From Polaromonas sp. (GTDB lineage: Bacteria > Pseudomonadota > Gammaproteobacteria > Burkholderiales > Burkholderiaceae_C): a DNA stretch of 64,000 bases. The notes under the pieces were generated by a model that saw only the letters and a list, made by a program, of their open reading frames with translations, had not been told where the DNA came from and did no database searches. Both the position numbers and the translations under genes were made by a program. Positions 1-9,195 of the stretch are shown one piece after another (position 1 is the stretch's first letter; each line of letters begins with the position of its first letter). Location of the stretch: the NCBI RefSeq assembly GCF_016185115.1, contig NZ_JACPOF010000030.1:186001-250000 (forward strand), read 5' to 3'.

Positions 1-727
1 CCTGCGCCTCTTTATGCACCAGCGGGTCCTGGTCCACCGGGTCGCGGCTGACGCCAATACCGATGATGGGAATGTTGATGCGGTTGCCCATAAAGCCCGC
101 CAGCAGGCCGCCATGCGTGCCCGAACTGCCTGAGCCCACCACCACCTTGTCGATCTGCACACCCTGCTCGAAGAACTGCTGCTGCAGCTCCTGTGCACAG
201 GCCACATAACCCAGCCCGCCAATCGCATTCGACCCACCGCCCGGCACGATGTAGCCCTTGCGGCCAACGCCGGCCAGGTCGGCAGCCACCTTCTGCATGG
301 CCTCCAGCATGTTGGTACCCGCAGGCACCACCGTGATGGCTTCAACACCCAGAAGGCGGAACAGAAAGTTGTTGCCGCTGGCGTCTTCACGGTAGCTGTG
401 GGGCACGCGCTCTTCGATCACAAAGCGGCACTTGATGCCTTCCTTGATGGAAGCAGACAGCGTCGCACGGCAATGGTTGGATTGCGGTGCGCCGCAGGTG
501 ATCAGGGTGTCAGCGCCCTGCGCCAATGCATCGGCGGCCAGGAACTCCAGCTTGCGCGTCTTGTTGCCGCCGGGCGTGAGGCCCAGCATGTCGTCACGCT
601 TGATCCAGACGTTCGGACCTTCGCCGTCAGGGCAGCTTGCTGCCAGCGCTTTGGTGAAGTGGGGCAAAAACTCAAGCGGGGTCGGGTCTTTGGTGTAGCG
701 GCGGCGGGGGAAACGGCTCAGGTCCAT
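1..727 (-). CDS. PLP-dependent D-cysteine desulfhydrase / L-cysteate lyase family enzyme (partial, 3' end beyond window)
   Basis: I translated this from the reverse complement; 242 residues are visible and the C-terminus lies beyond position 1. The protein starts MDLSRFPRRRYTKDPTPLEF and contains GGNKTRKLEFLAADAL, where the Lys is the expected Schiff-base residue for PLP. It continues with CGAPQSNHCR and VVVGSGSSGTHGGLLAGF, the glycine-rich phosphate-binding part of the tryptophan-synthase-beta fold (fold type II). The pattern fits the ACC deaminase/D-cysteine desulfhydrase family, which removes sulfide or sulfite plus ammonia from cysteine-like substrates to give pyruvate. L-cysteate sulfo-lyase is an alternative within the family. 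It is the last visible gene of the propionyl-CoA operon, 70 bp after the VOC gene. The link to propionate is not obvious. Confidence 0.8.
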   Translation of the reverse strand, partial: MDLSRFPRRRYTKDPTPLEFLPHFTKALAASCPDGEGPNVWIKRDDMLGLTPGGNKTRKLEFLAADALAQGADTLITCGAPQSNHCRATLSASIKEGIKCRFVIEERVPHSYREDASGNNFLFRLLGVEAITVVPAGTNMLEAMQKVAADLAGVGRKGYIVPGGGSNAIGGLGYVACAQELQQQFFEQGVQIDKVVVGSGSSGTHGGLLAGFMGNRINIPIIGIGVSRDPVDQDPLVHKEAQ

Positions 728-797
728 GCAGGCATCCAGTCAGTTGAAATCAGTTCAATTCAGATTCAAGCTGCATTTTGCCGCTACATCAATGACC

Positions 798-1277
798 TCA
801 GCCCGTGGACGCCATTGCTGCAAACGCCTTGATGACTTCGGGAGGTGCCTGCACCATCTCAATCAGCACGCCCTCACCTGCAATCGGGAACTCATCGTTC
901 GCCTTGGGATGCATGAAGCAGATGTCAAAGCCCGCCGCGCCCTTGCGAATGCCGCCGGGCGCAAAACGCACGCCCTGCGCGGTCAGCCACTCAACGGCTT
1001 TGGGCAGGTCGTCTATCCACAGGCCCACATGGTTGAGCGGCGTGGTGTGCACCGCCGGTTTTTTATCGATGTCGAGTGGCTGCATCAGGTCAACCTCGAC
1101 CTTGAAGGGGCCCACGCCCATGGCGCAGATGTCTTCGTCCACATTCTCGCGCTCGCTGACAAAGTTCCCTGTAACCTCGAGGCCCAGCATGTCTACCCAC
1201 AGCTTGCGCAGGCGGTCTTTGCTGGGTGCGCCTATGGCGATTTGCTGTATGCCCAGCACCTTGAAGGGACGGGTCAT
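798..1277 (-). CDS. VOC-family protein, methylmalonyl-CoA epimerase-like
   Basis: This 159-residue protein has two VOC/glyoxalase beta-alpha-beta-beta-beta repeats: IQQIAIGAPSKDRL at the N-terminus and LNHVGLWIDDLPKAVEWL in the middle, ending GVLIEMVQAP. Methylmalonyl-CoA epimerase interconverts (S)- and (R)-methylmalonyl-CoA between propionyl-CoA carboxylase and the mutase, and both partners are encoded upstream in this operon. The second His and the terminal Glu (IEMVQ) fit the family's metal ligands. The first ligand, normally His in a DHIAIA-type motif, is Gln here (QQIAIG). The start codon overlaps the cupin gene's stop (ATGA). The role is inferred mainly from context; another lyase or dioxygenase of the VOC fold is possible. 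Confidence 0.72.
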   Translation of the reverse strand: MTRPFKVLGIQQIAIGAPSKDRLRKLWVDMLGLEVTGNFVSERENVDEDICAMGVGPFKVEVDLMQPLDIDKKPAVHTTPLNHVGLWIDDLPKAVEWLTAQGVRFAPGGIRKGAAGFDICFMHPKANDEFPIAGEGVLIEMVQAPPEVIKAFAAMASTG

Positions 1278-1555
1278 GATGCGGCCTTTTCCCTGCGGCC
1301 GGAGATATAGCTGGCGCCCGTTGGCCCGGCGCTCTCGAGGTGCGGCGTACCTGCAGGCAGGCGAAATATCTGCCTGGCTGCGTAAGTCGTTGCAACGCCA
1401 TCAACGGTCAGGGTGAAGTCGCCCCGTGTAATCAGCGCGCAGGCGTCGAAGGTATGGTGATGCTCGCCAAGCGCATAGCCGACCGGCCTTTCCACAACCG
1501 CAATCGTGGTGAAGCCTTCAGCCTTGAGTTGTGCTTCAAATTCCTGCTGGTTCAT
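1274..1555 (-). CDS. small cupin-domain protein
   Basis: This protein of about 93 residues begins MNQQEFEAQLKAEGF. I chose the ATG at 1555 because a GGAG sits about 7 nt upstream; an in-frame ATG at 1579 would overlap the pccA stop. It has a single small cupin barrel: the metal-type cluster GEHHHTFDACALITRG followed by FRLPAGTPHLES, matching the two cupin motifs. Such proteins bind a metal or small ligand, and their function cannot be told from sequence. It lies between pccA and the epimerase-like gene and overlaps the latter by 4 bp, so it is co-translated with propionyl-CoA genes. Confidence 0.8.
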   Translation of the reverse strand: MNQQEFEAQLKAEGFTTIAVVERPVGYALGEHHHTFDACALITRGDFTLTVDGVATTYAARQIFRLPAGTPHLESAGPTGASYISGRREKAAS

Positions 1556-1578
1556 GATGGTCTCCAGACAAGTGAACA

Positions 1579-3627
1579 TCAGGCGAATTCAACAATCGGC
1601 TGGTCTACGCTGAGCGATTCACCTTTGGCCGCGAGCACCTTGCCCACCACACCGTCTGCAATCGCAAACAGCACGTTTTCCATTTTCATCGCTTCAATCA
1701 CCGCCACCCGTTCACCTGCCTGCACCTTCTGGCCGGGCTGTACAGACACCTCGACCAGCAGGCCGGGCATGGGCGACAGCACAAAGCGGCTCATGTCTGG
1801 CGGTGCCTTGTAGGGCATGAGCTGGTGCAACTCGGCCGCGCGCGGCGAGAGCACAAGAGCATCCAGCCGCGTGCCGTTGTGGGCGATGCGGAAAGCCAGC
1901 GGATTGCGGCCCACACCCCGCTCGACCTGCGCAGCGAAAGGTTTGCCGTTGACAGTGCCGCGTATGCGCGCGCCGCCCAGATGCCAGTTGCTGCAGATTT
2001 CATAGCTACCCGCGGCCGTATCAATCGCACTGGAACCGGTGGTAGCCACATAGTCACGAACCGTCACCGCATTCGGTTTGTTCCGGCCATCTGCACCGAG
2101 GCCGATAACCACAAACTGTTCACCTACCGTGACGCCATGCCCGGGCATCTGGCCGCTGATGCCCGCTGCACGGCCCAGCTGCCTGCGGTTGACATAAGCT
2201 GCCAGCGCCACCAGGAAGTTCGGGTCGTCGTGCGGTACATCTTCGGCATGAAAGCCCTGTCCGTAATTCTCGGCGATGAACCCGGTATTGAAGTCACCCT
2301 TGACGAATTTCGGATGCGCCAGCAAGGCCGACTGGAAGGGGATGTTGCTCGATATGCCACGAATCACAAAAGCATTGAGTGCCTCGCGCATTTTGGCAAT
2401 CGCCTCCAGCCTGTCCTTGCCGTGGACGATGAGCTTGGCAATCATCGAGTCGTAGAACATCGGTATCTCGCCGCCGTCCTGCACGCCGGTATCAACGCGC
2501 ACGCCATAAAGGTGCGAGGTATCCGACGCGAACATGCTTTCCTTGGGCGGCTGGAAGCGCACCAGGCGGCCGGTGGATGGCAGGAAGTTGCGGAAAGGGT
2601 CTTCTGCATTGATGCGGCACTCGATCGCCCAGCCATTGCGCTGCACGTCTTTCTGCTCAAGCGGCAGTTTTTCACCGGCGGCCACACGAATCATCAGCTC
2701 GACCAGGTCCAGCCCGGTGATGCATTCAGTCACCGGATGTTCGACCTGAAGGCGGGTGTTCATCTCAAGAAAGTAAAAGCTCTGGTCCTTGCCGACCACA
2801 AACTCCACCGTGCCGGCGCTCTGGTACTTCACGGCCTTGGCCAATGCCACGGCCTGCTCGCCCATGGCCTTGCGCGTGGCGTCGCTGATGAAAGGTGATG
2901 GTGCTTCTTCAATCACCTTCTGGTGGCGGCGCTGGATGGAGCACTCGCGCTCGTTCAGGTAAATCACATTGCCGTGGCTGTCACCGACAAGCTGGATTTC
3001 GATGTGGCGCGGTTCCTCGACAAACTTTTCAATAAAAACACGGTCATCGCCAAAACTGTTGCGTGCCTCGTTGCGGCAGGAGGTAAAACCTTCCAGCGCT
3101 TCCTTGTCATTGAACGCCACACGAAGGCCTTTGCCACCGCCGCCTGCGCTGGCCTTGATCATCACCGGGTAGCCAATGCCTTTGGCAATCTCGACAGCTT
3201 TCTCTGCAGTTTCAATCGCATCATTGACACCGGGAATGCAGTTCACGCCTGCGGCGCCCGCCAGCTTTTTCGATTCAATCTTGTCGCCCATGGCGGCAAT
3301 CGAATAATGCTTGGGGCCGATGAAGATGATGCCTTCTTCCTCAACGCGCTTGGAGAAACCCGCGTTCTCGCTAAGAAAGCCATAGCCGGGATGCACTGCC
3401 TCCGCCCCAGTCTGCTTGCAGGCCGCGATGATTTTTTCAGCCTGCAGGTAGCTGTCGCGGCTGGGCGCGGGCCCTATGTTTACCGCCTCATCGGCCAGTT
3501 CGACATGGCGCGCGTCCTTGTCTGCATCTGAATAAACCGCGACGGTCTTGATGCCCATCTTGCGGGCGGTGAGGATGACGCGGCAGGCGATCTCGCCACG
3601 ATTTGCTATGAGTATTTTTTTAAACAA
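1579..3627 (-). CDS. pccA: propionyl-CoA carboxylase, biotin-containing alpha subunit
   Basis: This biotin carboxylase plus biotin carrier subunit (682 aa) carboxylates biotin with ATP and bicarbonate for transfer to propionyl-CoA by PccB. The N-terminus reads FKKILIANRGEIACRV. The ATP-grasp glycine loop KASAGGGGKGLRV is near 158-170, and the biotinylation site EAMKMEN is near the C-terminus (Lys about 648). The start is a TTG at 3627: the sequence before it is AAAGGAG followed by six bases, a strong ribosome binding site, and upstream in-frame ATGs would run into the GST gene. The length suits PccA rather than AccC (about 450 aa). It lies downstream of the GST gene and upstream of the cupin gene in the operon. 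Confidence 0.93.
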   Translation of the reverse strand: MFKKILIANRGEIACRVILTARKMGIKTVAVYSDADKDARHVELADEAVNIGPAPSRDSYLQAEKIIAACKQTGAEAVHPGYGFLSENAGFSKRVEEEGIIFIGPKHYSIAAMGDKIESKKLAGAAGVNCIPGVNDAIETAEKAVEIAKGIGYPVMIKASAGGGGKGLRVAFNDKEALEGFTSCRNEARNSFGDDRVFIEKFVEEPRHIEIQLVGDSHGNVIYLNERECSIQRRHQKVIEEAPSPFISDATRKAMGEQAVALAKAVKYQSAGTVEFVVGKDQSFYFLEMNTRLQVEHPVTECITGLDLVELMIRVAAGEKLPLEQKDVQRNGWAIECRINAEDPFRNFLPSTGRLVRFQPPKESMFASDTSHLYGVRVDTGVQDGGEIPMFYDSMIAKLIVHGKDRLEAIAKMREALNAFVIRGISSNIPFQSALLAHPKFVKGDFNTGFIAENYGQGFHAEDVPHDDPNFLVALAAYVNRRQLGRAAGISGQMPGHGVTVGEQFVVIGLGADGRNKPNAVTVRDYVATTGSSAIDTAAGSYEICSNWHLGGARIRGTVNGKPFAAQVERGVGRNPLAFRIAHNGTRLDALVLSPRAAELHQLMPYKAPPDMSRFVLSPMPGLLVEVSVQPGQKVQAGERVAVIEAMKMENVLFAIADGVVGKVLAAKGESLSVDQPIVEFA

Positions 3628-3661
3628 TTTTCGCTCCTTTGTATTTGATGAGGCGCTGGCC

Positions 3662-4282
3662 TTACTTGAGGCCCAACTCCGTGCGCATTGCCATGTTTTT
3701 CGCCTCGGCCCGCTGATACGCGGGCCTCTCGTCAAGGCACCCGACATAGGCCTTGAAATCAGGCCTGCTCTCGATCTGATTGAAGGCCATCATGAACCGC
3801 AAGGTGCCGCCGAAAACGACATCCGCCATCGAGAACTCATCGCCAAGGACAAACCTTTTGCCGGCGATTGCGCTTTCGGCGGCAGCGAGCATTGATGCGT
3901 AGTTGCCCCAACCGGCTGAAACTTCCTTGACCTTCCAGTCCTCGCCTTTAGCCATGACTGCAGGCTCAATCACGCTGGGCGCGAAGAATGACCAGCGAAG
4001 GTAAGTACCTCGCTTCGGATCGTCAAGAGCGGGAGCCAGCCGGCCTGATGCATAGCGATCAGCCAGATAGAGCGCGATCGCCGAAGCTTCAGTGACGACA
4101 ACATCACCATCAACCAGGGTGGGGAGCTTGCCCATCGGGTTCTTCGAGATGAGCTCGGCGCTCTTCTGGTCGCCCTTCATGATGTCGATCACCTTGAGGT
4201 CATAGGGGACACCCGCCTCCTCCAGCGCCCAAACAGTGCCAGCGGCCCGGGAGTACGGATGGTAATAAAGACTGATGGACAT
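3662..4282 (-). CDS. glutathione S-transferase family protein
   Basis: This 206-residue protein has an N-terminal thioredoxin-fold domain (MSISLYYHPYSRAAGTVWAL, then NPMGKLPTLVDGDVVVTEASAIALYLAD), with the cis-Pro and the Glu-Ala-Ser glutathione contact. An all-alpha C-terminal domain follows, with FVLGDEFSMADVVFGG. It probably conjugates glutathione to an electrophile or acts on a CoA- or glutathione-linked intermediate. AAGGA precedes the ATG by 8 nt. It sits between pccB and pccA with short gaps, an unusual place for a GST, and may deal with reactive acyl by-products or simply be a hitch-hiker. The substrate is unknown. Confidence 0.88.
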   Translation of the reverse strand: MSISLYYHPYSRAAGTVWALEEAGVPYDLKVIDIMKGDQKSAELISKNPMGKLPTLVDGDVVVTEASAIALYLADRYASGRLAPALDDPKRGTYLRWSFFAPSVIEPAVMAKGEDWKVKEVSAGWGNYASMLAAAESAIAGKRFVLGDEFSMADVVFGGTLRFMMAFNQIESRPDFKAYVGCLDERPAYQRAEAKNMAMRTELGLK

Positions 4283-4318
4283 AAAGATGATCCTTCCTCA
4301 ATGGCAGCGTCGGATGGT

Positions 4319-5851
4319 TTAAAGCGGGATATTCCCGTGCTTGCGCCACGGGTTTTCAAGCTTCTTGTCGCGCAACATGATGAGCGAGCGGCAGATGCGC
4401 TTGCGGGTTTCATGCGGCAGGATGACGTCATCAATGAAACCGCGTGCGCCGGCCACAAAGGGATTGGCAAAACGCGCCTTGTACTCGGCCTCTTTGGCGG
4501 CCAGCTTGGCAGGGTCGCCCTTGTCTTCGCGGAAGATGATTTCGACTGCGCCCTTGGCGCCCATCACGGCAATCTCTGCGTTCGGCCAGGCGAAGTTGAC
4601 GTCACCGCGCAGGTGTTTTGAACTCATCACGTCGTAAGCACCGCCATAGGCCTTGCGTGTGATGACGGTGATCTTTGGCACCGTGCATTCGGCGTAGGCG
4701 TAGAGCAGCTTAGCCCCGTGCTTGATGATGCCGCCGTATTCCTGGCTGGAGCCGGGCATGAAGCCGGGCACGTCGACAAAAGTGATGACCGGAATATTGA
4801 AGGCGTCGCAAAAACGCACAAAACGTGCGGCCTTGATGGAGCTCTTGATGTCCAGGCAGCCTGCCAGCACCAGCGGCTGGTTGGCGACGATGCCAACCGT
4901 CTGGCCTTCCATGCGCGCAAAACCGATGATGATGTTTTTGGCGTACTCGGGCTGGATCTCGAAAAAGTCACCGTCATCAACCGTCTTGACGATGAGCTCT
5001 TTCATGTCGTAAGGCTTGTTGGCGTTCTCGGGCACCAGCGTATCAAGGCTCATGTCCATGCGCGCGGCCGGGTCGGCACTGGGGCGAACAGGCGCTTTCT
5101 CACGGTTGTTGAGCGGCAGGTAGTTGTAGAGGCGGCGCAACATGAGCAGCGCTTCAACATCGTTTTCAAATGCCAGGTCGGCCACGCCGCTCTTGGTGGT
5201 GTGGGTGATGGCGCCGCCCAGTTCTTCGGCGCTGACCTCTTCATGCGTCACGGTCTTGACGACCTCGGGGCCGGTGACAAACATGTAGCTGCTGTCTTTG
5301 ACCATGAAGATAAAGTCGGTCATGGCAGGTGAGTACACCGCGCCGCCGGCACTCGGGCCCATGATCATGCTGATCTGCGGGATCACGCCGCTGGCCATGA
5401 CGTTGCGCTGGAACACATCGGCATAACCGCCGAGCGAAGCCACGCCTTCCTGTATGCGTGCACCACCGGAATCGTTGAGGCCGATGACCGGGGCGCCCAC
5501 CTTCATGGCCTGGTCCATCACCTTGCAAATCTTCTCCGCATGCGCCTCGGACAGCGCACCACCGAAGACGGTGAAGTCCTGGCTGAACACAAACACCAGT
5601 CGGCCGTTGATCATGCCGTAGCCGGTGACCACACCGTCACCCGGAATTTTTGTGCTCTCCATGCCGAAATCGGTGCAGCGATGCTCGACAAACATGTCCC
5701 ACTCTTCAAAAGTACCTTCGTCAAGCAGCACCTCCAGACGCTCGCGCGCCGTGAGCTTGCCCTTGCCGTGCTGTGCATCGATGCGCTTTTGTCCGCCACC
5801 CAAACGCGCCGCAGCGCGCTTCTGTTCAAGTTTTTCGAGGATTTCCTGCAT
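4319..5851 (-). CDS. pccB: propionyl-CoA carboxylase, carboxyltransferase beta subunit
   Basis: This 510-residue biotin-dependent carboxyltransferase moves CO2 from carboxybiotin to propionyl-CoA to give (S)-methylmalonyl-CoA. Two crotonase-fold halves are visible. The N-terminal half has IPGDGVVTGYG and the oxyanion segment GPSAGGAVYSPA near 165-176; the C-terminal half has VDVPGFMPGSSQEYGG and RKAYGGAYDVMSS near 399-411. Length and motifs match PccB/acyl-CoA carboxylase beta chains. The ribosome binding site is weak (AAAGAG farther upstream). The gene lies 16 bp after meaB and ahead of the GST and pccA. Confidence 0.95.
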   Translation of the reverse strand: MQEILEKLEQKRAAARLGGGQKRIDAQHGKGKLTARERLEVLLDEGTFEEWDMFVEHRCTDFGMESTKIPGDGVVTGYGMINGRLVFVFSQDFTVFGGALSEAHAEKICKVMDQAMKVGAPVIGLNDSGGARIQEGVASLGGYADVFQRNVMASGVIPQISMIMGPSAGGAVYSPAMTDFIFMVKDSSYMFVTGPEVVKTVTHEEVSAEELGGAITHTTKSGVADLAFENDVEALLMLRRLYNYLPLNNREKAPVRPSADPAARMDMSLDTLVPENANKPYDMKELIVKTVDDGDFFEIQPEYAKNIIIGFARMEGQTVGIVANQPLVLAGCLDIKSSIKAARFVRFCDAFNIPVITFVDVPGFMPGSSQEYGGIIKHGAKLLYAYAECTVPKITVITRKAYGGAYDVMSSKHLRGDVNFAWPNAEIAVMGAKGAVEIIFREDKGDPAKLAAKEAEYKARFANPFVAGARGFIDDVILPHETRKRICRSLIMLRDKKLENPWRKHGNIPL

Positions 5852-5867
5852 GGTCTTGTCTTTCTCT

Positions 5868-6926
5868 TTACGTCTTTACTTCATTTTTTGATAAGTGACT
5901 GGTCTGCGCTGATTGGGCAGCCAGCAAACTTCTGGCTGCTCTGGATGCAGGTATCTCACCCCTGGCAACCTTGGCCGTCATGTCAGGCAACAAGGCGCTC
6001 ACGGCGGCGTTGTGTTTGAAAGCCTGCTTGAGTCCTGCATCTATGCGTTCCCACATCCATGACAGCGACTGCTGCTGGCGGCGCAAGGCCAGCTTGCCAT
6101 TGGCACCCTGCAGCGACTGGAACTCCTTCACCGCAGCCCAGAAGGCGTCTACGCCCTTGTTGTGCAATGCACTGAGCTGGATGACTTTGGGGTGCCACTG
6201 CCTGTCGTAGTTTGCGGCCTGGTCGTTGCCCATGGCGTTGTTGACCAGCCCGAACAGGCGCATCGCCGAGGTGATCTGCGCTTCTGCGCGCATCGCCGCA
6301 TCAGCATCAATATCGGACTTGTTGATGATGACCAGGTCCGCCAGCTCCATCACGCCCTTCTTGATCGCCTGGAGGTCGTCACCCGCATTGGGCAACTGCA
6401 GGAGCACAAACATGTCGGTCATGTTGGCCACGGCGGTCTCGCTCTGGCCCACACCCACGGTCTCGACAATCACCACGTCGTAGCCCGCAGCTTCGCAGAC
6501 CAGCATGGACTCGCGGGTTTTCTCGGCGACTCCGCCCAGTGTGCCGCTCGAAGGGCTGGGACGGATGTAGGCCCGCTCATGCACGGACAGGTGCTCCATG
6601 CGCGTCTTGTCGCCAAGAATGGAGCCCCCGGACACTGTGGACGAGGGATCAATCGTCAGCACTGCGACACGATGACCCTGACCAATCAGGTACAGGCCCA
6701 GCACTTCAATGAATGTGGATTTGCCCACACCCGGTACGCCGCTGATGCCCAGACGAAAGGCTTTGGACGTGTGTGGCAGCAGAGCCGTCAGCAGTTCATC
6801 AGCCTGCTCGCGATGGTCGGCGCGTGTGGACTCCAGCAGCGTGATGGCTTTGGCGATGGCACGGCGCTGCGCGGTGGCTTCACCATGCAGCACTGCCTGC
6901 TCCAGCTCCTGCGCGCTTGCAGTCAC
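5868..6926 (-). CDS. meaB: MeaB/ArgK-type G-protein chaperone of methylmalonyl-CoA mutase
   Basis: This 352-residue SIMIBI-class GTPase protects and reloads the cobalamin cofactor of methylmalonyl-CoA mutase. The P-loop GVPGVGKST is at about 63-71, followed by VLTIDPSSTVSGGSILGDKTRM, DVVIVETVGVGQSE (switch II region) and the base-recognition NKSD. The start is GTG, overlapping the mutase stop codon as GTGA, so translation is coupled to its client enzyme. Regions upstream of the P-loop and the dimerising C-terminus are complete. The older ArgK label (arginine transport kinase) is less apt given this context. Confidence 0.94.
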   Translation of the reverse strand: MTASAQELEQAVLHGEATAQRRAIAKAITLLESTRADHREQADELLTALLPHTSKAFRLGISGVPGVGKSTFIEVLGLYLIGQGHRVAVLTIDPSSTVSGGSILGDKTRMEHLSVHERAYIRPSPSSGTLGGVAEKTRESMLVCEAAGYDVVIVETVGVGQSETAVANMTDMFVLLQLPNAGDDLQAIKKGVMELADLVIINKSDIDADAAMRAEAQITSAMRLFGLVNNAMGNDQAANYDRQWHPKVIQLSALHNKGVDAFWAAVKEFQSLQGANGKLALRRQQQSLSWMWERIDAGLKQAFKHNAAVSALLPDMTAKVARGEIPASRAARSLLAAQSAQTSHLSKNEVKT

Positions 6927-9091
6927 TTCAGCGCAGCCCTGATCTGCTCCAGCACGTCCTTGGCACTGGCAGGTATCGGTGTGCCAGGTCCATACACGCC
7001 CTTGACGCCCGCCTCGTACAACATGTCGTAGTCCTGGCGCGGAATCACGCCACCGACAAACACGATGATGTCGTCGGCGCCCTGCTTCTTCAACTCGGCA
7101 ATGATGGCTGGCACCAGCGTCTTGTGGCCGGCCGCAAGTGTCGAGACACCCACCGCATGCACGTCATTTTCAATCGCCTGGCGGGCGCATTCTTCGGGCG
7201 TCTGAAACAGCGGCCCCATATCGACGTCGAAGCCGAGGTCGGCAAATGCAGTGGCGACCACCTTGGCTCCCCGGTCGTGACCGTCCTGGCCCAGCTTGGC
7301 GATCATGACGCGCGGGCGGCGGCCCTGCTCTTCGGCGAACTTGTTGATTTCGGTCTTGAGGGTTTCCCAGCCCTCGGCCGAGTCATAGGCAGCAGCGTAC
7401 ACACCGGTCACCTTTTGTGTATCGGCGCGGTGGCGCCCGTAAATTTTCTCAAGTGCATCACTGACCTCACCCACCGTGGCGCGCAGGCGCACGGCCTTGA
7501 TGCAGAGGTCGAGCAGGTTGCCGTTGTTATTTTCTGCGGCTGCGGTCAGCGCGTCCAGCGCGGCCTGCACGGCGGCGTTGTCGCGTTTGGCCTTGATGGC
7601 CTTGAGCCGGGTGATCTGCCCGTCGCGCACGGCGACGTTGTCGATATCGCGTGACTCGATAGCGTCTTCAGTCTTCAGTTTGTACTTGTTGACGCCAACA
7701 ATCACGTCCTTGCCGCTGTCGATACGGGCCTGCTTGTCTGCCGCCGCAGCTTCAATCTTGAGTTTGGCCCAGCCGCTGTCCACGGCCTTGGTCATGCCGC
7801 CCATGGCCTCGACTTCTTCAATGATGGCCCAGGCGGCATCGGCCATGTCCTGGGTCAGCTTTTCCATCATGTAGCTCCCGGCCCAAGGGTCAATCACATT
7901 GGTGATGTGGGTCTCTTCCTGGATGATGAGCTGGGTGTTGCGCGCAATGCGGGCCGAGAATTCTGTAGGCAACGCAATCGCTTCATCAAATGAATTGGTG
8001 TGCAGGCTTTGGGTGCCGCCGAATACCGCAGCCATCGCCTCGATGGTGGTGCGCACCACGTTGTTGTACGGGTCCTGCTCTGTCAGGCTCCAGCCGCTGG
8101 TCTGGCAGTGGGTTCGCAGCATGAGGCTTTTGGGACTTTTGGCGTCAAAGCCTTTCATGATGCGGCACCACAGCAGGCGCGCGGCGCGCATCTTGGCGAC
8201 TTCGAGGTAGAAGTTCATGCCTATGGCCCAGAAGAAGCTCAGGCGGCCGGCAAACCCGTCGACGTCCAGCCCCTTGGCAATGGCGGTTTTCACATACTCC
8301 TTGCCGTCGGCCAGCGTGAAAGCGAGTTCAAGCGCCTGGTTGGCGCCGGCTTCCTGCATGTGGTAGCCCGAGATCGATATCGAGTTGAACTTGGGCATGT
8401 TCTGCGCCGTGTACTCGATGATGTCGCCGATGATGCGAATGCTGGGCGCAGGCGGGTAAATATAGGTGTTGCGCACCATGAACTCTTTGAGAATGTCGTT
8501 CTGTATGGTGCCGCTGAGCTGGTCCTGAGCCACGCCCTGCTCTTCTGCCGCCACCACATAGCCTGCCAGCACAGGCAGCACGGCGCCATTCATGGTCATG
8601 GAGACGCTGACCTTGTCGAGCGGGATCTGGTCGAACAGTATCTTCATGTCCTCGACCGAATCTATCGCCACACCGGCCTTGCCGACGTCGCCTGTCACGC
8701 GCGGATGGTCGCTGTCATAGCCACGGTGCGTGGCCAGATCGAATGCTACCGACACGCCCTGCCCGCCAGCGGCCAGCGCCTTGCGGTAAAAAGCGTTGGA
8801 CTCTTCTGCAGTAGAAAAGCCTGCGTACTGGCGAATCGTCCAGGGGCGAACGGCATACATGGTGGCTTGCGGACCGCGGATAAAAGGCTCAAAGCCCGGC
8901 AGGGTGTTGGTATAGGGCAGGTCCTTGATGTCTTCAGCCGTATAAAGCGGCTTCACGCTGATGCCGTCGGGCGTCTGCCAGTTCAGTGCACTGACATCGC
9001 CACCCGGGGCGGATTTGGCGGCAGATTTCGCCCAGGCATCAAGGCTGGAGGTGGCGAAACCGTGGTCGATGGCGGTTTTTTTGTCGGTCAT
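6923..9091 (-). CDS. mcm: methylmalonyl-CoA mutase, single-chain form
   Basis: This 722-residue adenosylcobalamin enzyme isomerises (R)-methylmalonyl-CoA to succinyl-CoA, feeding propionate, odd-chain fatty acid and branched-chain amino acid carbon into the TCA cycle. The N-terminal TIM-barrel part includes GGQGVSVAFDLATHRGYDSD and SVSMTMNGAVLPVLAGY. The C-terminal B12 domain carries DGHDRGAKV at about 603-611, with the cobalt-ligand His near 605, followed by GGVIPRQDYDMLYEAGV. Both domains are on one chain, as in homodimeric mutases. It is the first gene of the minus-strand operon and faces the GntR gene across 216 bp. Confidence 0.96.
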   Translation of the reverse strand: MTDKKTAIDHGFATSSLDAWAKSAAKSAPGGDVSALNWQTPDGISVKPLYTAEDIKDLPYTNTLPGFEPFIRGPQATMYAVRPWTIRQYAGFSTAEESNAFYRKALAAGGQGVSVAFDLATHRGYDSDHPRVTGDVGKAGVAIDSVEDMKILFDQIPLDKVSVSMTMNGAVLPVLAGYVVAAEEQGVAQDQLSGTIQNDILKEFMVRNTYIYPPAPSIRIIGDIIEYTAQNMPKFNSISISGYHMQEAGANQALELAFTLADGKEYVKTAIAKGLDVDGFAGRLSFFWAIGMNFYLEVAKMRAARLLWCRIMKGFDAKSPKSLMLRTHCQTSGWSLTEQDPYNNVVRTTIEAMAAVFGGTQSLHTNSFDEAIALPTEFSARIARNTQLIIQEETHITNVIDPWAGSYMMEKLTQDMADAAWAIIEEVEAMGGMTKAVDSGWAKLKIEAAAADKQARIDSGKDVIVGVNKYKLKTEDAIESRDIDNVAVRDGQITRLKAIKAKRDNAAVQAALDALTAAAENNNGNLLDLCIKAVRLRATVGEVSDALEKIYGRHRADTQKVTGVYAAAYDSAEGWETLKTEINKFAEEQGRRPRVMIAKLGQDGHDRGAKVVATAFADLGFDVDMGPLFQTPEECARQAIENDVHAVGVSTLAAGHKTLVPAIIAELKKQGADDIIVFVGGVIPRQDYDMLYEAGVKGVYGPGTPIPASAKDVLEQIRAALK

Positions 9092-9195
9092 GAGAGGCTC
9101 AGGTCAAGGCGGGCAACTCGCGGATCACGGGCGTGAAGACCGTTGATACCGCAAACCGCCGTGCAGGTGTTTCAAAAAAATCTCAGGCAAGTTTA

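Noticed and set aside
398..832. Plus-strand open frames across the propionate operon and many other genes
   Set aside because: They mirror the real minus-strand genes frame by frame in high-GC DNA, lack recognisable domains and ribosome binding sites, and were left out.
3628..3747. A longer PccA from an ATG at 3747
   Set aside because: It would overlap the GST gene and lacks similarity; AAAGGAG placed six bases before the TTG at 3627 decides the start.
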